Source: Candidatus Bathyarchaeota archaeon (GTDB taxonomy: Archaea > Thermoproteota > Bathyarchaeia > TCS64). From it: a DNA stretch of 64,000 bases. Below the pieces are notes generated by a model. That model worked only from the letters and a program-made list of their open reading frames with translations, did no database searches and was not told the DNA's origin. Both the position numbers and the translations under genes were made by a program. The DNA is taken from the NCBI GenBank assembly GCA_026014875.1, contig JAOZHO010000015.1, positions 62,001 to 126,000 on the forward strand. The letters are read 5' to 3'. This document shows positions 50,971 to 58,869 of the stretch, in pieces. Every line of letters starts with the position of its first letter. The stretch's first letter is position 1.

Positions 50971-51012
50971 GGTGCGGGGGGTGGGACTCCCACCCAGATT
51001 TACTAGTAAAAG
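50971..51012. repeat. Repeat G with perfect GGGTGGGA/TCCCACCC hairpin
   Basis: GTGCGGGGGGTGGGACTCCC then ACCCAGATTTACTAGTAAAA. The inverted repeat at 50979-50995 (GGGTGGGA and TCCCACCC with a single base between) can form a hairpin; AGATTTACTAGTAAA follows. Belongs to the same family as B2, H and I. It lies just ahead of the island's first AT-rich gene. Confidence 0.5.
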
Positions 51013-51164
51013 GATAATTAGTTGTAGCGGATCCTTTCATTTCAATAAAATACCGAATGAAGGGTCATTTCTGTAGGAGTCTCGTGAATTCACGACAGGG
51101 ATACTACTCAAATCTCCCGCACATGAATAGCTAGTCTTAAGATAATTAGCCCCAAATATTGTCT

Positions 51165-52130
51165 ATGGAGACTCTGTTTTTCGATCAAAACTTACTTGGT
51201 GTTGCGCGATATTTAGAGAATAAAGGTACAAAAGTCCGCGATATAACTGAAATTTTAGGACATAAGGATACAAGGCAGGGCGTCCCCGACGATTCAATTA
51301 TCGATCATTTGAGAGACAAGTCTTCACTAATTTTGGTAACAAAAGATAAGGGACTGGCTAGGAAAGCACGAGAACATAATATCAAAGTCATTTTAATAGA
51401 CGAAACTGAGGTGCTTGCGACTGAGGTACTTTGCCGTATTGCTGCGCGAGTTCACACAATAGATGTGGAATCTATAATAGAATCACTTCAATCATTTTCA
51501 TCTGGTTATAGGTCTCGAAAATATGATGAACAATTCAACGACTTTTGGGTGTGGAAAAATCACGTCGAAAAAACAGAGTCAATTCTGGATGAAACCCATA
51601 TCGATGAGACATGGAATCGACTCCGAAAAATCCTCGGTGGTTGGCAGACATATCGAGGAACAAGAAACGAGTATCCTTACCGCGACCTGAAAAAGAGCTT
51701 GATCGATGTTGCTGAATCAATCAAAGTGTTGAACGAGTTCTCATTCCTAGATTTTTGGAAAATCCCTACAGAAAGTCTTGAAGATATATGGAACGCTCTG
51801 GGCAGGGTGAAGGAACCTGAAGGAAAAACGAACGAGGAGGGTAGGTATTTCGTCATAGCTGTATGTAAACCCCTGATGCTTCTATGGGGACAGACACTAG
51901 CTTTTGATCAACGTGTACGATTTTCTTTACCGCGTCAATTCGATGTCAGTATGGAAGATCGTAAATGGACATTTTCTAAATGGCACAGCGTAATGACATC
52001 AATCACAAAATGGGTGAAAAATCAACCTGATCTCGTAACATTTCTAGAGGAAGAATCAGCACGGAGATACGGTGAACAAATGAAGATACCCTATGGAAGA
52101 TTTCTGGACATTCACTTTTTTGAAAAATAA
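51165..52130 (+). CDS. PIN-like (DUF5615) N-terminal domain fused to unknown C-terminus
   Basis: 321 residues from ATG 51165 (TTG 51159 also possible). The first ~100 residues are PIN-like: METLFFDQNLLGVARYLENK, then LILVTKDKGLARKA and VILIDETEVLATEV. These put acidic residues D, D, D/E in the right positions for an RNase. The remaining 200 residues are helical and charged with no recognisable domain. AT-rich codon use; unlikely to be core. Likely a defence or toxin-like module. Confidence 0.6.
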   Translation: METLFFDQNLLGVARYLENKGTKVRDITEILGHKDTRQGVPDDSIIDHLRDKSSLILVTKDKGLARKAREHNIKVILIDETEVLATEVLCRIAARVHTIDVESIIESLQSFSSGYRSRKYDEQFNDFWVWKNHVEKTESILDETHIDETWNRLRKILGGWQTYRGTRNEYPYRDLKKSLIDVAESIKVLNEFSFLDFWKIPTESLEDIWNALGRVKEPEGKTNEEGRYFVIAVCKPLMLLWGQTLAFDQRVRFSLPRQFDVSMEDRKWTFSKWHSVMTSITKWVKNQPDLVTFLEEESARRYGEQMKIPYGRFLDIHFFEK

Positions 52131-52132
52131 CT

Positions 52133-52153
52133 TGGCTCGGTGGGATTCGAACC
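52133..52153 (-). pseudogene. tRNA 3'-end fragment J (T-loop and acceptor)
   Basis: Minus strand GGTTCGAATCCCACCGAGCCA is a complete T-loop plus 3' acceptor half of a tRNA. The matching 5' part (TGGCTCG at the start of a tRNA) is absent upstream. This 21-bp piece looks like the conserved 3' block used by integrases as an attachment site, or the remains of a broken tRNA gene. It sits between two convergent genes. Confidence 0.55.
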
Positions 52154-52231
52154 AGATTAGCAACACGCAATCAAACATGATGTCATGTCCTGATACGGAC
52201 TTGATGAAAAGACAATATACACAATCGGTAT

Positions 52232-52894
52232 TTAGATCGAAATATGTGCACGCCTATTGCATGCTTGGGTGGCGCTATTTTTTTCGATTATCACAGCTAT
52301 CCAGACATTTCGATGCTCGGTGTCAACCTTTGTAGGAAACTCAACAGGATTCCCTCGGGTTACTACATATGTTTTTTCTAACGTTTCTAGCGATTCGAGA
52401 TTTGGGTTTGAAACTGCAACAACTGCTACGACCTTGGCATTCTGTTTGAACCCATTTTTAATTCGAGTTCCTTTTCTATCGTCGGAAGTGATGGCTTTGA
52501 ATTCAAATTCCTGGAAATCACTTTTTGCTTTAGAGGAGTGTCTTATGCACCCAATATCAATCAGGTCGCCATAGAATACATCCTCAATGCCTTCCCCTGC
52601 AGCAACATTAACATTTACTAGGAATTTCTTCTTTCTTCGAATTGATTGAGAAAGTGCATCGAGTATTTTCTCATTCTTAGATTTACTGTGGCCGATTTCC
52701 TTTTCTTTGAATATTATTGTGGCTGTAAGACAAAATTTATTCTTATGAGTTGTAGAGGAGACTAATAGTTTTTGTAGAGTCATATTGGTTTTGGCGATAT
52801 CCTGCTGGATGAAGGAGTTGACCTCTTCTTCAAATCTAGATACAGCATGTGATTCCGAGGTGTTGGAGCTGTGAATTACTTTCACACGAACCAT
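52232..52894 (-). CDS. Hypothetical protein of the AT-rich island
   Basis: 220 residues starting ATG 52894 (MVRVKVIHSSNTSESHAVSR). No motif recognised; mixed alpha/beta with KFLVNVNVAAGEGIEDVFYG, then DIGCIRHSSKAKSDFQEFEF. Convergent with the PIN-like gene. Function unknown. Confidence 0.45.
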   Translation of the reverse strand: MVRVKVIHSSNTSESHAVSRFEEEVNSFIQQDIAKTNMTLQKLLVSSTTHKNKFCLTATIIFKEKEIGHSKSKNEKILDALSQSIRRKKKFLVNVNVAAGEGIEDVFYGDLIDIGCIRHSSKAKSDFQEFEFKAITSDDRKGTRIKNGFKQNAKVVAVVAVSNPNLESLETLEKTYVVTRGNPVEFPTKVDTEHRNVWIAVIIEKNSATQACNRRAHISI

Positions 52895-53126
52895 AATATA
52901 TCATAGACATCGATAGTAGTTATCAAGTTTTTTACATACTCGTAACCTTGACGAAGAAGGTATTCAAATCAAACTGGGTCATACGTTCCACCCTATATCA
53001 AACAAACTAGATGGTTCTCTCTAACCGTGATTGAACGAATGGGATTGTGCGTACACTTGCAAGCCTGATGATTAACATTCAGTAATAAATAGTTTTTATA
53101 TGAAAATATTCTAAATATCTATATAT

Positions 53127-53957
53127 ATGTCCCAGAAAGAAGAGAACTTCATAAATTTTGTGAGTTATTTGTGGGAAAAACATCCTGAATGTTTTACCAG
53201 TAATCCATGGACAGAGAGACTTGATGGGGAAGAATGGGCGTTCTCTGTGTTTTTAAGAACAATTATTTGGAATGATCCAGAATCAATCAAACTTTATAAG
53301 AAAATTCAAGGGTACAAGGGAACACTAGAGAAATATAGAACTCTGTCTCCGTCGCAATTCGAAGAATGGTTCGATGAGCAACAAAGTTCAATATTAATCG
53401 GTGGAAAGAACCAAGGAGGAGCTCATAGAAAACAGTTCCATAAAAAAGATAATCCTAGGGCATTGCGTAAATACTTGGATAAAACATCAATTGGTCAGAT
53501 AGACTTCTTTAAGGGTAAGAGTTTTGACCAGTTATATCAAGAAATAAAACAAATCCCTTCTATTGGGAAATTATTGTCATTCGATATTTTGAGTAGACTA
53601 GTACAAACAAGACATAATTATCTAGAACTCAATCCATTGAAAGCTTATGAAACTGGAGGGGGTCCTATCAAAGGCCTCCAAGCAATATATGGTAAAAGTC
53701 TTTCAAAACCCGAATTGATGGAACTATATCAACAACTGGGAGAAAAAATTCAAGTTGTCGCAGATATTCCACCAAGAATCTTTTGGTTTGAATTAGAGAA
53801 CATATTATGCATCTATCAGAAAAAAAATATCAAAGAAAAAAGTATGAAAATGTTGTCTGGACATCTAAATCCATTAAAGTATTCTCATTTATACGCCAAG
53901 GAATTCTGCTCAAGTGAGCGAGGATGTAATGACGACGCCCAGAACGAATGTTGTTGA
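53127..53957 (+). CDS. DNA-glycosylase-fold protein, similar to thymine-pyrophosphorylase (TOPP)-type proteins
   Basis: 276 residues. The segment IPSIGKLLSFDILSRLVQTR then GGGPIKGLQAIYGKS recalls alpha-glutamyl/putrescinyl thymine pyrophosphorylase proteins linked to hypermodified phage DNA (HhH-like glycine loop, then a GPG/GP-GL loop). I assign only the glycosylase fold with moderate confidence and the modified-base link as inference. It starts at ATG 53127; the next gene may contribute a reader-nuclease. AT-rich. Confidence 0.4.
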   Translation: MSQKEENFINFVSYLWEKHPECFTSNPWTERLDGEEWAFSVFLRTIIWNDPESIKLYKKIQGYKGTLEKYRTLSPSQFEEWFDEQQSSILIGGKNQGGAHRKQFHKKDNPRALRKYLDKTSIGQIDFFKGKSFDQLYQEIKQIPSIGKLLSFDILSRLVQTRHNYLELNPLKAYETGGGPIKGLQAIYGKSLSKPELMELYQQLGEKIQVVADIPPRIFWFELENILCIYQKKNIKEKSMKMLSGHLNPLKYSHLYAKEFCSSERGCNDDAQNECC

Positions 53958-54134
53958 ACGCACGGGATTATTTGTGAAATAAATACCAAGGGGGATCTAA
54001 ATATCTTCTATGATCAGAGTATTCCCTCTTTTACTCGCACACGTGACCCGTGGATATATCTCCCGTCTCTCTCCCCTTTATTTGGCAAGGCTGGATGTTA
54101 AAATCTTAATAATGTTGTAGTTTAAATAATAATT

Positions 54135-55151
54135 ATGCCAAAATTCTTAACATTTTCACCAACGCACGTCTCTGGTGAAAAAGAAAATGCATGGAACCAT
54201 TTTCTCGCTGGTGGGTACATAGCTATCGGTTGGATTTGGGGAGATGACCTTTCAGGGAAATCGATTGAAAAAGTCGTTGAAATAATTCAAATGCATGCTT
54301 ACGCTAATGAGGCATATGCTATAGAGGCTTTTACTAAATTTCTTGCTCTTGAAAAAGGAGATTATATTGCGATTAATAATACAAATGATGGTCTATTTGG
54401 TATTGGCATTATTACCTCCGAATATAAATATGAACCTGATAAACATCCTACAGGTGGCGACGAAAAAAATTTTTACTCGCATTATCGAGATGTAGATTGG
54501 ATTTACACCAATTATGTGAAAAGAAAAGATGTGATCAATCCCGGAGAAAAAGGTTGGAAACCATATGGAACGGTAGGAAGTATGCTTGAAGAAGTTCCTC
54601 CCTATATCAAAAGGATTATAGGGGAAGAATTGCCGAAAGAAACTCCTGACGAAGTAATTCGACCAGAAAAGTATCTTGGAGTTATTGAATCTATTGAACG
54701 ATTAAAAAATGATCAAAATCATTCTGAAAGAGATCATGAATCATTAGTGGAACATTTTCTTGTTGCACTTGGTTATGGTGGGAATCAAGAAATTAAATAT
54801 CGTCGAGGTCGTATTGATGTCGCAATAAGTATGGATGATAATATTGTGGTAATTATAGAGGTAAAAAAGGATTGGAATTTAAATGCTCAATATTATCCAC
54901 AAGTTGTTCAACAAGGATATATGTATGCTTTAGATCAAGGAGTAAGATATGTTCTTATTACGAATGGTGATTATTACGCAATTTTTGATCGATTAAAAGG
55001 CTTATCGACCACCACAAATTTAATTGGTGAATTCAGACTCAGTTCTTTGAAAAACGAAGATTTAGAAATAATCAATATTTTATCGCCCGAAAAAATGAAT
55101 AAACCTGATCTGAAGGACCTTTTCCAAAATCTATCAGAAAATTTTCCATAA
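54135..55151 (+). CDS. Predicted modified-base reader fused to PD-(D/E)XK nuclease
   Basis: 338 residues. The N-terminal ~150 residues (GGYIAIGWIWGDDL, then IEAFTKFLALEKGDYIAINN) have a PUA/EVE-like look (W-rich start with GDYIAI strands). The C-terminal half has the PD-(D/E)XK core RRGRIDVAISMDDNIVVIIE then VKKDW (D, then E-x-K), preceded by an acidic helix HESLVEHFLVALGYGG. Fusions of a base-reader to such a nuclease are known for type IV-like restriction; substrate here is inferred. Confidence 0.55.
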   Translation: MPKFLTFSPTHVSGEKENAWNHFLAGGYIAIGWIWGDDLSGKSIEKVVEIIQMHAYANEAYAIEAFTKFLALEKGDYIAINNTNDGLFGIGIITSEYKYEPDKHPTGGDEKNFYSHYRDVDWIYTNYVKRKDVINPGEKGWKPYGTVGSMLEEVPPYIKRIIGEELPKETPDEVIRPEKYLGVIESIERLKNDQNHSERDHESLVEHFLVALGYGGNQEIKYRRGRIDVAISMDDNIVVIIEVKKDWNLNAQYYPQVVQQGYMYALDQGVRYVLITNGDYYAIFDRLKGLSTTTNLIGEFRLSSLKNEDLEIINILSPEKMNKPDLKDLFQNLSENFP

Positions 55152-55222
55152 GTTCCATGGCTCAAAGCGCGGCGGATTTTTAGAAATATATATTATTAAC
55201 TAAATTATTGTGCGGATATTTG

Positions 55223-55265
55223 CGCACACGCGCAGTGGGGCTCCCAACAGATTTACTGGTAGCTA
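55223..55265. repeat. Repeat H of the AGATTTACTAGTA family
   Basis: GCGCACACGCGCAGTGGGGC then TCCCAACAGATTTACTGGTA. TGGG-GCT-CCCA forms a short hairpin; the trailing AGATTTACTGGTA parallels G (50971) and I (58791). Located between the reader-nuclease gene and the NUDIX gene. Confidence 0.5.
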
Positions 55266-55333
55266 TTCTTAAAATCCGCGGGACCTTGAGATCATGATAA
55301 CTTTTCGCGTGCGCGCCCGTTGAAGGAAAGGGA

Positions 55334-55741
55334 CTAGTATTGAATGACTTTCAACATCTCCGTAGCGATGATGTACGACATGAAGTTATCCTCGGTCAGT
55401 CTCTCGAGCTCGACGTATTCGGCTCTCACGAATTTCCCCTCGGGGTTCGGATGGACCGCTTCGCCGACAATATTTGCGCTGTATATTAATTGTAGACAGT
55501 GAGTCGTGCGATCCTCGTAGATGGCCTCGTCAGCATGCAAGAGGCCTAGAACCTCGATCTCGAAGCCCGTCTCTTCCCTGAGCGCCCTCACGACAGTCTC
55601 AGTCAACTCCTCGCCTGGTTTCGTCCAACCGCCAGGGAGGGCCCAGAACGGTTCATCGTTCTCGTTGTGTCTCACCACCAGTATTCTCGTGTCTTTTATC
55701 AAGACCACACTGACTCGGATAGGTAATGGAGCTTTATCCAC
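55334..55741 (-). CDS. NUDIX hydrolase
   Basis: 135 residues with the complete Nudix box GGWTKPGEELTETVVRALRE then ETGFEI (G-x5-E-x7-R-E-x2-E-E). Hydrolyses nucleoside-diphosphate derivatives; substrate undetermined. Surrounding codon use is intermediate. Confidence 0.93.
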   Translation of the reverse strand: MDKAPLPIRVSVVLIKDTRILVVRHNENDEPFWALPGGWTKPGEELTETVVRALREETGFEIEVLGLLHADEAIYEDRTTHCLQLIYSANIVGEAVHPNPEGKFVRAEYVELERLTEDNFMSYIIATEMLKVIQY

Positions 55742-55789
55742 AGTTTCTCGGGTAAGCCTTGAGGGGTATTTGATTCTATATGCCCCGGC

Positions 55790-55846
55790 GTGAATGGTTG
55801 TTCTAGCGAAAATCGAACTCGTATCGGAGGGCCCTCAACCATTCAC
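55790..55846. repeat. tRNA-like minihelix K with 11-bp terminal inverted repeat
   Basis: GTGAATGGTTG (55790-55800) and CAACCATTCAC (55836-55846) are perfectly inverted. The interior on the minus strand reads GAGGGCCCTCC then ACGAGTTCGATTTTCGC, a T-arm-like hairpin (CGAG with TTCG pairs). The structure resembles an acceptor stem plus T-arm without D or anticodon arms. It lies between the NUDIX start and the 225-residue gene's end, so it may also act as a 3' signal. Confidence 0.5.
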
Positions 55847-55848
55847 CT

Positions 55849-56526
55849 CTATAACTTGATTTTCTCAAGAATATCTATCGCTTGTTTGAATCCATTTTCT
55901 CGTACTCTATCCCAGATATACCAAGGGATATCGGGATTCTTAGGCTCAACGATGATCGAGAAGGCAGGCTTATTGTTTCGTTTCAGCGCTGGATCGATTA
56001 TTAAAGATAAAAGACACGCCTCTGAATCCAATTGAAAGATTATTCTGCGCTCTTGCTCCACTATTGTTTTTACCTCAACAGCTCTATGGAGTTTTATTAT
56101 CTCCTTCTGAAATTTATCGTCAATATAGCAGTTGACGTAGGCCACATCGTCTCTGCTCTCAGATAGGTGCCCCTCACAGCTGGACCACGTTTCAAGGCCT
56201 AATTCTTCATTAAATATCCGCACTTCATTGGCTATGCCTTCATCCACATCGGTTCTATAGTCCCCCTCAATATGACCTCCTTTACGTGCTCCTCGCTTCC
56301 TATTTTCTGGCGGTGGAGTGCGAAGTCGGAATCCGCTGCTTTCCCTCAGTAACGCTATTTTGTGACATGCTTCTCGAAAATTATCAAGTGATACGTCATC
56401 ACTTGTTGAGAGTATTGCACATTGGCCTTCTATCCTCAATGGGCAAGGTGGGTCATCATCACAGTCAAGGTGAACACCTGAGTCTAAATCTTGGGGGCTC
56501 ATCCATTCCTCGTAAGTTATTTTCAT
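55849..56526 (-). CDS. Hypothetical protein with Cys-rich N-terminus and SCEGH motif
   Basis: 225 residues from ATG 56526. N-terminal CDDDPPCPLRIEGQCAIL (possible metal-binding cysteines); middle WSSCEGHLSESRDDVAYVNC resembles the SC-GH segment of proteins with an active-site Ser/Cys and His. C-terminus IPWYIWDRVRENGFKQAIDI. No family assigned. Lies ahead of the nuclease operon genes and shares their AT-richness. Confidence 0.45.
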   Translation of the reverse strand: MKITYEEWMSPQDLDSGVHLDCDDDPPCPLRIEGQCAILSTSDDVSLDNFREACHKIALLRESSGFRLRTPPPENRKRGARKGGHIEGDYRTDVDEGIANEVRIFNEELGLETWSSCEGHLSESRDDVAYVNCYIDDKFQKEIIKLHRAVEVKTIVEQERRIIFQLDSEACLLSLIIDPALKRNNKPAFSIIVEPKNPDIPWYIWDRVRENGFKQAIDILEKIKL

Positions 56527-56557
56527 TTACGATGCCTCCAACCGTGCGCTGATGAGT

Positions 56558-57061
56558 TTACTCGAACTCTATTTTTCCTTCGTTGTCGATCCTGGCTACA
56601 AGCCATTCATATTTGCTATTCTCAATAGACGTTTTGGCTTGTTCTCGTAGCCTGTTTATCATCGGATTCTCGAGCTTTTTTGATAAGAAAATAAGATCCG
56701 TGATTTCTTTAGACTTGTTCATATCCTGGAACACAAGGAAATCTACAGGATTTAAAACAGGTTTAATGTCACTTGGGTCAAATTTCATTCTTCGAAAGTC
56801 CTGTTTAATCGCATTGTTGAACACCACCTCAGCCTGTCTTCTACCCTCAGCCCTCGCAGCCTCCCGCAGCTCACCCTTAACCGCGTCAAACTCAGCCTCC
56901 CTACCACTGAGAAGCCTCTCCCTATACTCGTAGTAATCCAGCCAGGTATTCTCAGTCTCAGCCTTCGTCTTCAACTTCAAATCGGAGAGACGGACAATTT
57001 TTCCGCAATCTGGGCAGACGCAGAGTATCTTTCTGAACTCTTGAAACTCCTCGAGCGCCAT
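56558..57061 (-). CDS. Degenerate Holliday-resolvase-like endonuclease paralogue (Endonuc_Holl family)
   Basis: About 167 residues from ATG 57061, overlapping the stop of the upstream paralogue (TGATG). N-terminal zinc-like CVCPDCGKIVRLSDLK. The nuclease-fold segment KPVLNPVDFLVFQDMNKSKE then LIFLSKKLENPM keeps the leading D but has FLSKK where the active paralogue has the E-x-K (FIEVKSG). Probably a catalytically impaired partner subunit. Confidence 0.65.
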   Translation of the reverse strand: MALEEFQEFRKILCVCPDCGKIVRLSDLKLKTKAETENTWLDYYEYRERLLSGREAEFDAVKGELREAARAEGRRQAEVVFNNAIKQDFRRMKFDPSDIKPVLNPVDFLVFQDMNKSKEITDLIFLSKKLENPMINRLREQAKTSIENSKYEWLVARIDNEGKIEFE

Positions 57062-57537
57062 CAAAACACCCTGTACTTAACCCGATTATCCTCGACTGCC
57101 TCTTTGACCAGTTTCTGGTGCTTGTTTAACCTCGCTTTTCCGCTCTTGACTTCGATGAAGCTGATGGAGTCTATGTTATTCTCGGATAAGCCGTTGAATG
57201 TGAGTAGATCGATGGGGTCGCCGAGGAATCTGCAGTCAGGTAATTGCCATTTGAAATCCTCCATCATTGGGAGGATTTTTTCCAGAGTTTTTCCGATGTT
57301 GACCGATCTTGTTGTGATGGTGGCTTTCTCAGTGGTTAGTTTCTTATTTTTTTCTAGTTTTGCATTTCGCTCCCGTAGTTCTTCTTCGTATCGTTCCTGG
57401 ATCTCTAGTACCTCGGGTGGGAATGGCTTGGTTCCGTCGAATAGTAGTAGGTCTGATAGCTTGTGCTCAGCTCCGCATGGACATTCTGCATAAAGGTCGG
57501 ATTTCTTGAGGCGATCAATAATTTTCTGAGTGCTCAA
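57061..57537 (-). CDS. Holliday-resolvase-like endonuclease (Endonuc_Holl, PF10107-type)
   Basis: 158 residues with the nuclease core CRFLGDPIDLLTFNGLSENN then SISFIEVKSGKARLN and HQKLVKEAVEDNRVKYRVF. The GDPID / E-x-K pattern is intact and a Cys pair CPCGAEHKLSD is present. The N-terminal half is a coiled-coil. Coupled to its degenerate paralogue; suggests a heteromeric nuclease. Confidence 0.85.
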   Translation of the reverse strand: MSTQKIIDRLKKSDLYAECPCGAEHKLSDLLLFDGTKPFPPEVLEIQERYEEELRERNAKLEKNKKLTTEKATITTRSVNIGKTLEKILPMMEDFKWQLPDCRFLGDPIDLLTFNGLSENNIDSISFIEVKSGKARLNKHQKLVKEAVEDNRVKYRVF

Positions 57538-57544
57538 ATGGAGT

Positions 57545-58621
57545 TCACATTACCTTATTTCGTTCTTGCGTCAACTCTTGTAAGAACTGAATGAATTTTC
57601 TTGCTTCAGGCATCTTGATATACCCGGTATAACCGGACCATTGTTCAAGAATATCCCTTTCTGCATAACTCTTCTGATCACCGGGTGTTCCATACCTCCA
57701 TGGTTCTCGGTCTGAAGGAAGAATTGATAACAACTTCTCCTCACTGATATTGAAATATTCTCTAAATCTTAGATCATAGAGCTGCCAACGAAGACCATGT
57801 TCTGAGTCGCTGTCGGTTGGAATTAAATTAAATATCGCGGATCTTTTCGTTTCCCTGAATTCTCCCGTAAATGCAATTGAACTCCTTGTCCTATTTGTAC
57901 CGCGGAGATACTGCTGCAGCTCATTAAACAAATATGAATAGACTTCGCCTACGCCTCTTTCATCTGAAATCTCTTGGAGTTGCTCATATGTTAAGTTAGG
58001 TCTTCTCTTTGAACTAGTGCTCGGAGTAACCGGTACTCGAGACGGTTCAATCAAGAAAGTACGTGCAAGAAATTCATCTTTGCCTTCCTTGAAATAATTG
58101 AATGTAATCGCATTAATGGCTACTCTATAATTTTCTGACAAATAGTTGATAATCCGTTGGCTGCTACTATCAATCTTGGAACCAACAACAAGCATTCTAA
58201 GTTCCTCGTTAATAGATTCAGGAAGACTTTGATTGAATTTAGTTTGATAAGCTTCTTCAAAACTCACATTTTTCAAGTATCTCTCAGCAATTCTCTGTAC
58301 TTTTTCAGGTGAGAGGTGTTTTACCCATGAAGCATAATCGAGAACTTGAGCGGTAATCTCTCGGGGGGTTTTATCTCTTTTTAGTTCTATAATGATGAGG
58401 TCTCCTTTCTCATCGATGCATAGTAAGTCGATTACTCCACCATAATCGGTTTCACATTGTCTATCGATAACGAGGAGATTCTGTGCTATAATTGAAATAT
58501 CTGAGGCGATCCAACTTTCTAAACGCTCTTCGAGATCTAGTTTTGGTTTATGAATTTCTTCTAGTGTGTTCTTCTTAATTTTCCAAAGTCTTACTTCAGG
58601 TGTACCGGTATTAGTTTGCAT
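57545..58621 (-). CDS. NucS/DUF91-like PD-(D/E)XK nuclease protein
   Basis: 358 residues. The nuclease core is DYGGVIDLLCIDEKGDLIII then ELKRDKTPREI, with LDYASWVKHLSPEKVQRIAE as the flanking helix (D, E-x-K intact). It resembles NucS-type nucleases at the core only; the C-terminal 150 residues (from EISDERGVGEVYSYLFNELQ) are unfamiliar. Seven bp separate it from the resolvase-like gene, so a three-gene operon is likely. Confidence 0.75.
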   Translation of the reverse strand: MQTNTGTPEVRLWKIKKNTLEEIHKPKLDLEERLESWIASDISIIAQNLLVIDRQCETDYGGVIDLLCIDEKGDLIIIELKRDKTPREITAQVLDYASWVKHLSPEKVQRIAERYLKNVSFEEAYQTKFNQSLPESINEELRMLVVGSKIDSSSQRIINYLSENYRVAINAITFNYFKEGKDEFLARTFLIEPSRVPVTPSTSSKRRPNLTYEQLQEISDERGVGEVYSYLFNELQQYLRGTNRTRSSIAFTGEFRETKRSAIFNLIPTDSDSEHGLRWQLYDLRFREYFNISEEKLLSILPSDREPWRYGTPGDQKSYAERDILEQWSGYTGYIKMPEARKFIQFLQELTQERNKVM

Positions 58622-58790
58622 AATACTCCTTGATCTAAAAGATAATCGCTCAAATATAAGAATAAAAAATGAATCACATCTAAAATCACAATACTATTCC
58701 GCACGCGTAAAAAAAATAAATAAGAGGATTCCGATTTACCTTGGGCCTTTCTCGTAGATGTGAATCAGTGCTGAACTGAAGATAGAACAA

Positions 58791-58844
58791 CGCGCACGCG
58801 AAAATTATGGAGGCGGGAAGCTAACACAGATTTTCTAGTAAATG
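58791..58844. repeat. Repeat I of the AGATTTACTAGTA family
   Basis: CGCGCACGCGAAAATTATGG then AGGCGGGAAGCTAACACAGA and TTTTCTAGTAAATG. Shares the CGCACGCGA-ATTATGGAGGCGGG flank with E and F and the CTAGTAAA end with G. It lies between the nuclease operon and the DUF6884 gene. Confidence 0.5.
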
Positions 58845-58869
58845 TCTTGTTCACGGTCTGGTGTTTTCA

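Noticed and set aside
53028-53970. TTGAACG-(A/C)A-(T/C)-GGGATT pair near 53.03 and 53.95 kb as another repeat family
   Set aside because: Match is only about 15 bp in AT-rich sequence and one copy overlaps a gene end; not distinguishable from chance by eye.
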